From Dasyornis broadbenti (Eukaryota; Chordata; Aves; Passeriformes; Dasyornithidae), in assembly GCA_013397935.1 (NCBI GenBank), contig VZRN01001099.1, positions 238,225 to 302,224 of the forward strand: 64,000 nt of DNA, read 5' to 3'. Shown here in pieces: positions 39,601-51,400 of the stretch (its first letter is position 1; every line of letters starts with the position of its first letter). The notes beneath the pieces are model-generated. The model searched no databases. It was not told the origin of the DNA and saw only the letters and a program-made list of their open reading frames with translations. A program made the translations under genes and the position numbers.

Positions 39601-42600
39601 CCTTTCTCTTTTATTCCTTCATTTTCAGTTGAATGAGGATTTCTCTTGCAGTAAATAATTTTAAAGATCTTTATTTCAAGTGATTTTAGCACAAGAAGTA
39701 TTGGACTAACAGCTCTAAAGACAAAAGACCAGGCAACAGAAAGCATATAACAAAGACTGGTAGAGCAGCCTTTCATTCACCTGACCATGATCCAACTGGT
39801 GGTAATAAATGTGAACTTGACAAAAATGCTGAGTGCAACTTCACCAACATGTTTCTCTGCAGACTATAATAGTCGTCTCTCTCAAAAGCAATAGATGTCT
39901 AATTTGCAGATGCACTGAGTTGAACAAAGCCAGGGGTGAGAGCAATGAGAGGACACAGAGATTTAAAATACTGTCCTAGAAATGGAAAGTCCATCTGCTG
40001 TCAACTACCCTTTGAATCAGCTACATGTCATCACACAGAGGATCATTCTAGATCCAGTCTAGGAGCTGGGTTGTAGAAGTTGGTGAATGCAGCTATATAC
40101 AGCTTTTAAAGAGTGAACAGTAAATATAGGAGTATAACTGCTAGGTACATGCACATTCTTGAAATTGGTCTGTGACTGCCAAAGTCATCTGAATGTAAAT
40201 ACTAAATACATAATTGCAACCTATTATTCTCTACATAATACCTGCAACACCAGGAGTTGGACTGATCACCTGTATCAAGTGATCCCTAGAAGCAAGAACA
40301 ACCAGAGCAACCACTGAGTTAACCATAGAAAACCCATATCCAGTGTTCATGGGAGTCAGGAGGCCAAAAAAAGAAACCACGCACATAGCTATTGTTACAG
40401 CTGATATTACATATAAGGGCTTAGAGGTATCAAAATGTTATGAGCTGCGTTCTTCAGCAAGTTTCAGTTCCAGGTTCAGAAGTTTCTATGGCAACTGCAT
40501 TGTTAATCCACATGGTTTTTATTCCAATTCGTGCTACAGATCACATTTGGCAAATGCCATAAGCTCTCAATTTATGGCTAATTGATTCTGCATTTGGAGA
40601 TATAAAATTCCATTTACTGGAATACGTTGGTTTTGTATTTTGATACACTACTTTTTTTAATCACACATATGAAAACCCAAATATTTTAAACATAAATCTA
40701 GTAAACCACTGAAGTACAATTTAAAAGAAGCAAAGGCTCAATATTTGTGATACTGAGTGCCTAGAGTGTCCCTTGTGTTACTTTCCCCACACATTTCTTC
40801 TTGCACAGGCATTAGTGGGCAGGACTTGCCTGCACCTCACAAAACACTCTGAGGCTCCAGCTTACAGCCAGCAATGTCATAGGTTATAGAAGTGTGGGAC
40901 CGATAACAGAACAGTAAAGGATGCACACAGCTCACCAAGGCCTGGCTCCATACCATGGTCAGTCACTAGAAGTTGCTCTAGTACAAGAATGTTTCTTTAA
41001 AAATAAAAGGTGCTACATCTTTCTTAAGGGGTATTTTATGGCAAATGTACTCCCTTTAAGGAATATGATTATTTCTCCCCATTCAAATGTCTTTATCTGC
41101 TTCCAACCATAAATTATTTTGAACTATTAAAACTCACCAGTTTTAACATTCAAAAATATTATAATCAATTTCATAACATGGCCTAAATTAAAAGAAGTTA
41201 ATTTGAAGCTCAGACTTGGAAAAAACCCAGTATTTAACAGTCTTAAATATTTAGCAGTCTTAAAATTAGAACTGGTTCCATTTTCCCAATAATTAGTATT
41301 TGTACCATAATTATAGTTTGTCTATAATTTCAGTAATCCTTAAGAGCTTAGCTACAAATAGAGAGTCCTTATTCAATATACAAGTAGGTTTTCAAACAGT
41401 GGAAAGTATTCAAAATCTCTTCAGACACAGAGTTTAAGAGATCCCCATGGATGTGGGGGAGAAGAAGGGATGAAGATAACAGAAGTATATCATTACCAAA
41501 AATTCAAAGCCTGAAAAACAAAGTATAATTTGACATCACAAATTGTGCCTTCAGAGATGCCCCAACATTCAGAAAGTATTTGGGATATTAGTGTTTGGTA
41601 CTTACATTATTCTGAAACTTACACAAGTCCTGTCTCTCTGAGTGTTCTCAGCTCAATTTTGGAGGAAGCAATTTCATTTTTCAGTTTTATCACTTAACCC
41701 TGAACCTTTTTCTCAGGCCACTTATTACCAGCATCACACCAAAAGTTTTCCTCTGTGATAGCCTTTGGACCCAGACAAGGATATCCACAAGGCTTCTACC
41801 TAGAAACTCTGGCCCAGTCAATGAGAGTTATTGCAAAACCATGCCTCCAACAAGCTCTGTTATCCTGGACATAATATCAGCTGAAAGATTTAAGAGATAT
41901 CAGTGTGTCTGATATTTACATAGTGTTTACATACTCATTAAGGATCCTTTTTTAGAAGTTTGTACACAGTATGCAATTTTTTTATCTGGATCACAAGTAC
42001 AAGACATGATATTGCCCTGGCCTGTAATTTCAATGGAAAAGTCTCAATTATATCCATGATTTATTGCCCACACACAATTTCTACTATTTTAGATGCAATC
42101 TTTAGACAACAGGAATTTATTCCTCTTTAGACAAGAGGAATACTTGAACCTAGCACAATTCTGTTAAGATCAAACATAAGTTATTTCAGGTGGAAATCCA
42201 CACCAAGAAGAGAGCGTATTCAATAACTGCATTTCTTGGCTTGCAGAATGCAAGCTACTGAACATCTAATTAATTAATTTAGCATGTGAATAAGAAATAT
42301 CCCTTAAAATACATGGCTTTTCATGCAGGCAAGCCAAAAGCTATTGGGATCCATTGTGAAGTCTGTTGAAAACAGTAGTTCAATTTCTGGGACTGTTCAA
42401 TTTTCATGGAGTGGAAACTACATTAACAAATCCAAGGTTCAGTACTTCTGTTCCTTCTAGTCTGCCATAGCTCTTTTAGTTCAATGCCTCTCCAATTTCA
42501 ATTACAACATCCTTCCAAAAGCAACATTTCTGTGGTCAGACTTTTTCATGCAATATCAGTCCTTTAAATACCAAAACCTAAGTCACACTGCAGAAATGGA

Positions 42601-43041
42601 AAAAATGTTCTGAAGAACCAGAGAGGAAAAAAAAGAAAGAAGATTCCACAGATTGCTTTTCAATAGAGCTATAGAATTTGCAAAACAATTTTGTGCCAGC
42701 CAATAATCTGTGCTTTTGTATTGTGATATTATTCCACAGTTGCCAGCAGACACAGCAAGACAATGCTTTATCACTCAATCAACTGCATTAGAAAAAAAAT
42801 GGCATTTATCATTTAAAATGGACAGTAGATTACTAAGTATTGGTATCATTTTGGATGTTTCACAGCAAATATTTTCAGTTGATATTCCCCCTCCTTCCCC
42901 CTTCAATTTCCTTCTTCATATACAATTACCCATTGAAGACAAACGTTTGATCCTTGAATGAAAAAGAAAACTGGTAATTTAGTGCTCTGTAGACTCTCCT
43001 CAATCTGTGATAAATACTTGAAGCCCTAGTAACAGTAAAAA
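36627..43041. other. Non-coding interval
   Basis: No gene recognised. An AT-rich imperfect inverted repeat lies at 37138-37183 and a 25-base-period tandem duplication at 42100-42141. The right end would be the 3' UTR or downstream flank of the candidate minus-strand gene at 43-51 kb; minus-strand AATAAA words occur near 42060 and 42115. Confidence 0.45.
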
Positions 43042-46000
43042 TCACCAAATAGAAGTCTTCTCTCTTATAGGGCAACCAGGCAACTTTGTGCCCACCAGCA
43101 GCTGAAATACAGGCTGCATAATAAGTTTGAAAGCATCATTTCTGGGAATTGGAGATTTGAAATACCAGTAACTAAATGAGTGAGTGTTCTTGATATTCCC
43201 AAATACTTTCCCTTTTCTAAAAAGGGAAAGGCGGAGGATTAAAAAGAAATCCACAAGTGGTACGATTTTTTCTAAAATAATTCAATTTCTAAAAGAATTC
43301 AACAGACTTCTGTAAAGCGTCAAACAGAAAAAAAACAAACTTGTAAGACCCTGATAGTTTATAAGTAGAATCATCACTCTACCAGAGTTTCCTTAAATTG
43401 TAGTACCTGAATGTCATATTCTGTACAATCAATCTTACGCAAGGTGTAACATAAACCCCCTCCAAACTACAAAGTACACAGCACCCTTCCAAATTTCAGA
43501 CTATGCTAAACAAGCATAGATATCTGTAAAGCAATGCTATTCACCATTCAGTGCTTAGTCTCTATTTCTACATTTCGTTCTCATTTCTTTCCACTGCTCT
43601 CTTGGGACAAGGTCAATGAGGGAAACAATAAAGGTAAAAAAAATGAAAAGAAAAAGCAAGAACAAAATACCTAACTCAAGCTACTTCAGCAGCACATCTT
43701 GGCAGCTCAAGATCTTTCTTAAGATTATGCCATTATCAACTACCCCAGATAACCACCTTCTTCACACTGGGCCTGCAGAAGGGCAGTGCAGACAAGTACT
43801 GCTGCCAGATGGTTTCCAGCTCCTTTTGTGCAGCACATGCAGGTCACTGAAACCGTCTTCCAAGAAAACCTTAGAAAAATCTGGTGAACACCTAGTGAAT
43901 GTGCTACTCTGGGTTTGCTGTGATGCTTCCTGAAGTCTTCTGTAAAAGTCTTTCTCCATTTCCATAAAGGCAGCTCCATCCAACAACACATACACTACTT
44001 GCTCAAAAAAATCTGCTGATATGTAACTGGTGTCTCTTATTCTGTGCATTGATACTACTGTAAAAATGCGTGGAGGGGAAGCACTTCTAGATCTTTAGCT
44101 ACTGCTCTTTGACTTCAGTTATAACAACTGCTCTGCAGTCCCAGGAATGCCCATCTGAGCAGCCCAACCTGAGCCAGCATTCCTGGTACACAAGCCAAAA
44201 CCACAATACTTACAGATATTCTCTCAACTGCCTGGAGGAACATATCATCTTCTGGCAGAATGCAAATGAATTAACAGTTTAGAAAACCCAACATAGTAAA
44301 GAAGGAATCAAGCACTAGAAAGTTAACAATATAGGCTATCAGGTTTCCAGGAAGCAGCAGAGAACATTCTGGTTTGGTGCCCTGTAACACACTGTGCTAC
44401 CAAACAAACCACTTAGTGACATAAAGTAGCAAACAGCAGAGATGGGGCTGCATGAGGAACCCAAGTCAGTTGTGAGACAGTTTTCCACACTGTCCATTGC
44501 AAATTGTGAATCTCAGAGTGACACAAACACAGGCTCACAGATGATGTACATACTTAGGCTTTGCTTCTAATGGCTGGGTCACTCATATAATTCATGACAC
44601 CAGCAAAAAATTTGGAAACACTGTGCTACTACAAAAATACTTGCTGTAAATGGCAAAACAGTCCTGTAACTTCAAACTTGATTATTTCTATTTGCTCATG
44701 AAGTGCCTCAGGACAAATTTCTGTTGTTTAAGTAACAAAGTCTGTTTGAGGGTAATTGCTACACCAATCATCTCTCTAAGAATAAGCAGTCTCCAGAGTT
44801 TCCAGCAAACATGGATCACATGAGCCAAGCTAGACATTTTCCATTTACAGTTGATAGGAGTTCATAGCATGGATTTCTTTTTTTTTTTTTTTTTTTTGAC
44901 AAGCATGGATTTTTTTCTTTTTTTTTTTACAAGCAGGTGAGTATCATTGCTATTATTTAACAATAACTACCAGCCACCAAGAGGATGGATTGGGTTTTTT
45001 TTAATCAGGCATAGTCTCCAGTCCTGAATCAAAATTCCCATTAAACAGTGGTTAATGGATACCACATTTACAAGAACATTAGGCTGTGAACTATGCATTT
45101 AGACTGGCATTTATGTCATGCTTTCCCCTACAACTGTGGGGCAAAAAAGACAGGGATAAGGACTAAACGTATGCAGAGGACAATCAGAAAAAGATGGAAC
45201 TTGGCTAACAGGAGACAGTTCGCTTATCTGTTGTCCTCTCATTTCTTCCAGTCACAACAAAGGTTTTCTTGTTTTCTGAAAGTTAACACATACAACTCTA
45301 TGCAGCTAAAAAGTTGTGCATGCTTTTAAAAGGTGACTAAACACTGAAAACCATCTTCATCCTGCTTCTATGGTATCTCATGAAAATAGGCTGTGCATAG
45401 GTTTTCCACATCATAGGAAGCATCACACTACTGCCTCTCTGGGCACAGTGTTACCTTTTCTGCCAATGCATCATGCAAAAACTTATAGAATCATAGGTTC
45501 AAAGGTTGGAAAACACTTCTAAGATCATCTAGTCCAACCACTAACCCAGCATCAACATGTTCACTACTAAACCATATCCCCAATCACCACAGCCACATGC
45601 CTTTTGAACACTTTCAGGTGATTCCACCACTTCACAGGGCAGCATGTTCTGATGCTTGACCACGTTTTAAGTAAAAATATTTTTCCTAATATCCAATCTA
45701 AACCTTCAATGGTGCAACTTGAGGCCATTTTTTCTTGTGCTGTCACTTGCTACCTGGAGAAGGGACTGACTCCCACCTCACTACAGCCTCCTTTCAGGCA
45801 GTTGCAGAGAACAATATCTCCTCTCTGGAGAAAAGGAGCCTCCTTTTCTCCAGGTTAAACAACCCCAGCTCCCTCAGCTGCTCCTTATAAGACTTGTGCT
45901 CCAGACCCTTCACCAGCACAGTACAACCTTCTTCAGAAACAGAGAGATTGCAACCATGTGGATCTCCAGCTCCACTGGTTGTCAGTTATTTCAACAAAGT

Positions 46001-48487
46001 TAACTCCTGGTCCTACTGTAAGCCAGGGTACCAAAATGTTATTCTGTAATTCTCAAACATGCAAGATGTTTGCTATGGCCACTGCATTACATGTTTTAAT
46101 CCTAACTGAGATGGGAGAAAGATTTGTTACAGAGTTTAGCAGTGTAATCAGTTATATTAATGTTTCCAGAATCATACCTAGAGAGGTTTTAGGCAAATAA
46201 TGATATAAAATAAAATGTGAATGTCTGTGGGAAGAAAATGTGATGGTAATTGGGGAGGAAAGAAGAAGACAATTTATTAAATTAGCAAAATACTTCAGAA
46301 CTCAAAAAAATAAAATATATAAAATAGCCCTCTATCCAACTAATTTTAATTCACAAGAGCATAACACTATCTTTGTGTGGGAAGAATAAGGAGTTGTATC
46401 TAAAGATAATTTAAAGTTGGATCCTTTAAATCCTAACCCTTGCTAGGAACAGATTCACAGCTCAGAGAGCTCTCAGTTCAGAACTTACTGGTTTGTTGCC
46501 TCTTTCAGAAAACATTCTGCACTGCCAAAAGAGAAAGGTCAACTTCAAATACCATTAACTGCATGACAATATTACACAGTATGATCTCTTGCTTGCCCAT
46601 CACAAACCATCTTCTCTGTCTTCCAGGTGACCTGTATTTAGTGAACAAATATTCAAATACTTTTGAAAAATTTGGGACTCCTGACTTAAACTGATCTTCA
46701 CCGGTACTCACCCTAAGGGAAGATTAAATGCAGAATGAAGGGAAGAAGTAGATTCTAAGCTGTACCCTTGTGTGTTCTGCAGTGCACTTATTTAGTAGCT
46801 TTCCATTCTGTGGCTGTTGCTTTGATTCTCTGAAGAATTTTGTGCTCAGTGGTACACATCTAACTGCGTGGTTCCTGGCAGCACGCCCAACCAGCTTTGC
46901 AGCATCTACTGGTATTGATAGTGGAGATATTCCACATCTCACCACAACAGTCTATGGCCTCCTTCAGACAGGTATCATGACAGAATACTTACCCAATTCG
47001 CTCTCCAGAGAGTTGCTTGAGCACACAGACAATTGCATGGAAACTCATCTCTGGGGACACATAGGGGTCTACTACAGAATCACTCATGTATATTCTCATT
47101 GCATAACATTCTATTAACATATGTTGTTATTTTCCAAAAATTATACTGAACTGATTCTTAGAGGAACTCCTACCAGTATATTCTGAACTGGCAGACACAG
47201 GAAACCTACATGCCAAGTTTGCCCTTTTGATCATATGTTAAATTCATAAAAGAGGATCCAGAATTCAAAAGAAATCTCCAACTTTGAAAAGCAATTTGAT
47301 CCAAAAGACACAAATCAAACCTTCCCAAGAGTTATGCTGTATAAATGCTGTGTTTTTTCAGCTGGAGATGGTTATGAGCTACTTTAATTTTATCAGTTAT
47401 CTTTTAGACAAATATATAATATTTATAGATATAGATATATACAATGTCAAAACAGAATTGTATATTCCATGTAATAGTTATCTTTTGGAAGCCTGTTAAC
47501 TCATGCCAATGAAAATCACATTTCCAGAATATTACATTTGAGCTAGGCCAGGTAGGATCTTCATTTTTCCTGTTTTTCTTTTTCTAACTTGTTAATGCAA
47601 TAGAGTACTCAATGAAGATGTCAAGATGAACAGTTGATGTCAAGAATAGCATGAAATAGTGCTTTGTTTTACACCAAGACTTCATTTAGTATACAGTCCC
47701 TGTGAGTGCAGACTCTGACCATTCTACTTGGCTTGGATAATGAGCCAGTGGACAAAGACTTCAGAACATTTTCTTGGTGTGCTTAAGGGACACAAGAGGT
47801 CATCTGAATGTTATGATGGAAAAGTCACCATCCTAAAGAACATATAACTTCACACATGATGGGAAGAAGAAAGCATTTGTCACACTGTATAGGCAGAAAA
47901 TAAAAACACATGGTTACAATGTGATCACAAGAAATTGGTGGTTGGGCCTAATATTTAAACCAACAGTTATTCATATTATTTTGCTGGACTTTTCCTGTCT
48001 CCAGGCTAACAGTACCCAGTAACAGAACAACTTGCAGACAAGTTTAGCAGTTCAGATGCCATAGTTAACTACTGAGCACCAGAACCACAGTCTGAAGGAA
48101 TGAAAAGATGATTCAGCCTAAGTTCAAGCTTCCAAACACTTTCTCTTGAAAACATCAGATTAAGACTGAAAGAAATAAACAGTTGGTTTATAAGCCTGCA
48201 CAATTTTCTGAGGAGCAGCAAGAATTCTAATAGAGGATTTAGCAAATAGATACACTAAGACCAACTTCATGTTTCCAAGCTATGTCAAGGATTCTCATAT
48301 ACCTTCATCTTGTAGCTTTGTGTGTTTGCTTCTTCACAGATTTATCTTCTTGCTGTTTAAAAATTCCCAACAGCAGTGAAAACTGCATCTTGCTTTTCAT
48401 CCAGAATCCAACACAAGCAACCTTGCTTACAAGTTCTTCCATCTCTTCCCTTAGTTTCTTGCTTTTTCCTCAGCACCTGGGTCTCCA
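43042..48487 (-). CDS. Candidate multi-exon coding region, product unknown (hypothetical)
   Basis: Four minus-strand segments join in compatible phase: 48431-48487, 46993-47071, 46632-46712 and 43042-43141 (ending in TGA). Each has an acceptor-like 5' edge (good for 48487: TTCTTGATTTCAG, and for 43141: TCTCCAATTCCCAG). Donors are strong at 48430/48431 (GTAAGC) and 46992/46993 (GTAAGT) but weak at 46631/46632 (GTCACC). Only one frame stays open in the first segment, and the phases (1, 2 and 2 leftover bases) match across all three joins. The inferred protein pieces, for example DPYVSPEMSFHAIVCVL and NDAFKLIMQPVFQLL, look amphipathic and protein-like. I recognise no family. Possible further upstream exons are 49669-49727 and 50663-50717. 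A strong plus-strand acceptor overlapping the third segment argues against it. Chance is a real alternative, because short open stretches with plausible edges are common in 64 kb. Confidence 0.22.
43206..43230. repeat. Perfect short hairpin
   Basis: Arms CTTTCCCTTTT and AAAAGGGAAAG (11 bases, fully complementary) are separated by CTA. It is just upstream of the candidate terminal exon's acceptor on the minus strand. Function unknown. Confidence 0.8.
44878..44930. repeat. Poly-T tracts within a local duplication
   Basis: Twenty Ts, then a second T-rich block, each preceded by AGCATGGATTT and followed by ACAAGCA. The two blocks look like a tandem duplication of a unit of about 35 bases. The T runs could be the tail of a minus-strand retroposon, but no body is visible. 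Confidence 0.8.
45484..45925 (-). mobile_element. CR1 LINE, 5'-truncated 3' end
   Basis: On the plus strand the sequence begins with TATAGAATCATAGGTTC, followed by AGATCATCTAGTCCAACC, a TTTTTCCTAATATCCAATCTAAACC block, CTCCTCTCTGGAGAAAAGGAGCC and CTCCTTATAAGACTTGTGCTCCAGACCCTTCACCAGC read in that order. This is the reverse complement of the conserved CR1 3' region. The element therefore points to the minus strand, with its 3' tail at the low-coordinate end, and is truncated at about 45925. Open frames across it are decayed reverse-transcriptase-unrelated 3' UTR sequence, not genes. Confidence 0.93.
46200..46620. other. Non-coding interval
   Basis: AT-rich, no repeat family recognised. It ends in a strong plus-strand splice acceptor (TTCTCTGTCTTCCAG, ending at 46626), followed by 22 open codons and a stop at 46694. 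This is either a chance signal or the edge of a plus-strand terminal exon. Confidence 0.4.
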
Positions 48488-51400
48488 CTGAAATCAAGAA
48501 GAAAGCTTTCTCACCAGATATATTCGGACATTTCACAGCCAAATCCCCAGAATTTTGATGTCTTTACACTAGTACCACTACAGCTACCTCAGTTATCCAT
48601 TATATTGGACACACTCCAATTCCCAGCTTGCTCCTAGCCCCCAGCTCTGAAGGAAACCATTTTGTCCTTTCTCCATACTAAGAAGAGAAATGGCCTTCTA
48701 GGAATCAAAACTACAATATACGTCCTCAAATCAATGGCATTGTTTATATGAAGTCAACACACTGCAACATCCTACCTTTCTATTGTTCAGCTGTGTCCTC
48801 TGCTGTAAAAGCCCTCATGTATTGATTTTTCTTAGTATCAATTACCATCTTAACAAAACGGAGGCTGACTGTTGGTCTCAAATATCTGATGATGCTTTGA
48901 AGGTCTGTCTAAATATTGCTAACAGTGCTTGCTATAGGTAAAAACAAGACCTATAAAATGTGGATAAACAGCATAGCCTCCCACAGATAAAACACAACTT
49001 TAAAGGTTCTTTCTAAGCTGTGCATTGAACCTTCCAGTGCCTCTGGCTCATCATTACATCTGCCAGCTCCGCCCTGCCACTGTCTGCTGCAAGTGCCCCT
49101 TCTTGTGGGGCCTCAACGATGCACTATGGTGTTCCACAGTGCTTTGTGGAGATATTAGAAGCCACTCCCATTGCCCTCCCTGACACATAGAGAAGGCAGC
49201 GAGAGTTCATGAAAGTGGAGGCAAAAGGGGCGGTCTCTTTAAGGAGTTGAAAACATCAAGATCACCTATTTGAGTGTCTGCATGCTTGAGTTGTGTAACA
49301 GACTGGGGAGTGTGCTCCCAGAATTGGTTCCCTTCCTCTGAGGACAGGAGAACCACCCAGAGATGTTTGGATTGAGGGTGGATCCATCAGTTCTTCAGAT
49401 CTTCATGGAGCCAGTCCTCACCCTGCATCCCTGAGTTTGAAAAGGCCACTGATGACAAACAGGGGAATATGTTATTTACTATTAGTTTTGGTACTTTAAT
49501 AACAAGGGGTTTTTATTCCTTTGGGAAGACACTTTCATGGTGCAGAGTCATCTTCCCATCCCTTGTAACAGTTGAGAAGCAATTGCAAGTATGTATCACT
49601 GGAAATAAGACTGCTGGCCTGTAAACCAAAACCACCCAAATGTGCCAGTTCATACTCACTTGCTTTGCATACAATTGCCAGACGGGAGGAACCCCAAGAG
49701 AAGGTTACTTGCACAAATAAAGTTCTCAAAATTAGCATAATACAAAGTTATCAACTTTCAACTCATTCAGTCATATAGACAGGTATCTAGAGAGCTGATT
49801 TATAACCCTCATTATTTTCCTGCTACAAATAACAGGGACTTAAAGTCCCACTACATGAGACCATTTACTTACAACATAAAGGAAGATGAAATCCTTTCTG
49901 TCTTCCCTATAGGACAGAAATGACACTGTGATCCATCAGCAAAACTTAAAACAGGAAATGTCAGTAAAACACAATAATATACTAAAATGCAACACAAACA
50001 ATGCTATTTAAGAAAAGTGCCAAAACTTTCAAGACAAGTTTCTCCTAAGTAAGAAACAGCTTTTTTATTCCATGTAATGCCACCAGCTGACTTATCCTGA
50101 TGCTGTATTCACATAGCATACAATAGCTTTTCATGGAAACGCTCTTGCAATATTACATAGAGAACACTAATTTTTGACTAAATTAGTGCTCAAGGAACAT
50201 GTTGAAGAGCTTAACACCAATGCTTTAGAAGATTCAGATGAATGAGCCCAGGCCTTCAAAAATCCTTATATTGTAACACAATACTTCAGAAGAAAGGTTT
50301 AGGACATTTAATCACAACCAGTTTTCATACAACAGGCAAATCTTAGATCAGCCAATAGTAGCTGAATCTTGACTGGAACAAGAACACCTGGCAGTGCACC
50401 AAGGATTTCACTACCATAAAACACATTGTCCTATTCACATCACAATAGATAACCTTATGCAGGTATCTCCCACTTACAGGCATAAACTGCATGAAGGTAG
50501 TAGAAAAAATGCTTATAGGCACATTAATTATTAGCTTCTCTTTAACTGAAAAACAAATTGGTTTAATTTGTGTCATATTAGACATTTTAAGCACACCCTG
50601 CCTTGCTATGAGCTGCAATAATAAAGCAACCCTTATATTTGTTTACGCATCAGTGTCCTCACCTTCTAGACAGTGTTACAGTTCTGTGTACACATAATTC
50701 TTCTGTTTGGCCACTTGCTAGAAGATTACAAGCAGGTAGGACCTCACTGGTAGATCCGGTCAAAAAATTAAAAAAAAAATCAAGTTCACTCAAACCGTAT
50801 CTACTCTAATTTCTAGTCTAGTCTAGTCTGACAAATCCAGTATTTTAGTGCACTACCCAGGACTACAGGTAGTAAAGGTCCTTAGGTTTCTTTTCCAAGG
50901 TAACCTAGAACCTTGAGAACTCAAGGCAAAGCACAGACCTTCTGGGCTTCCCGTATTGCTCCTCACAAAGCAGAAGCTTTGGGCTGGGAACCTCAAAGCT
51001 TCCCAGTTCTGATCAGCTGTTCTGGCTTGCTAAGCCCTTCATTGAATCATAAGCAAATACATGATTTCATGTAGCAATTGCTGCTTCCAAGGGGTTATGT
51101 AAAATTTTCTGATTTACAGATTACTGCAAACACTGGTTTTATTCTGAATTGGGATAGACTTGAGCTAAGATTTCCTATTAGCCAGAAATACTTCAAGTTA
51201 ATAATGCTCAAGAATAAACACTGCTTGTAAGTTAGTTTTGTACAGCATCGGTAAGTGTTTGGGCATTGCAAATGGCTTCTTAAGGGTAGCACTTAAACAC
51301 CCTACAAGTCCACCAAAGAGGTTGACCTCAGCAATTTACATTTTGTTAAATTGAAGTGTTTCACAATGCCAGAGATGGAGAGAAAAACTGTCATAAATGA

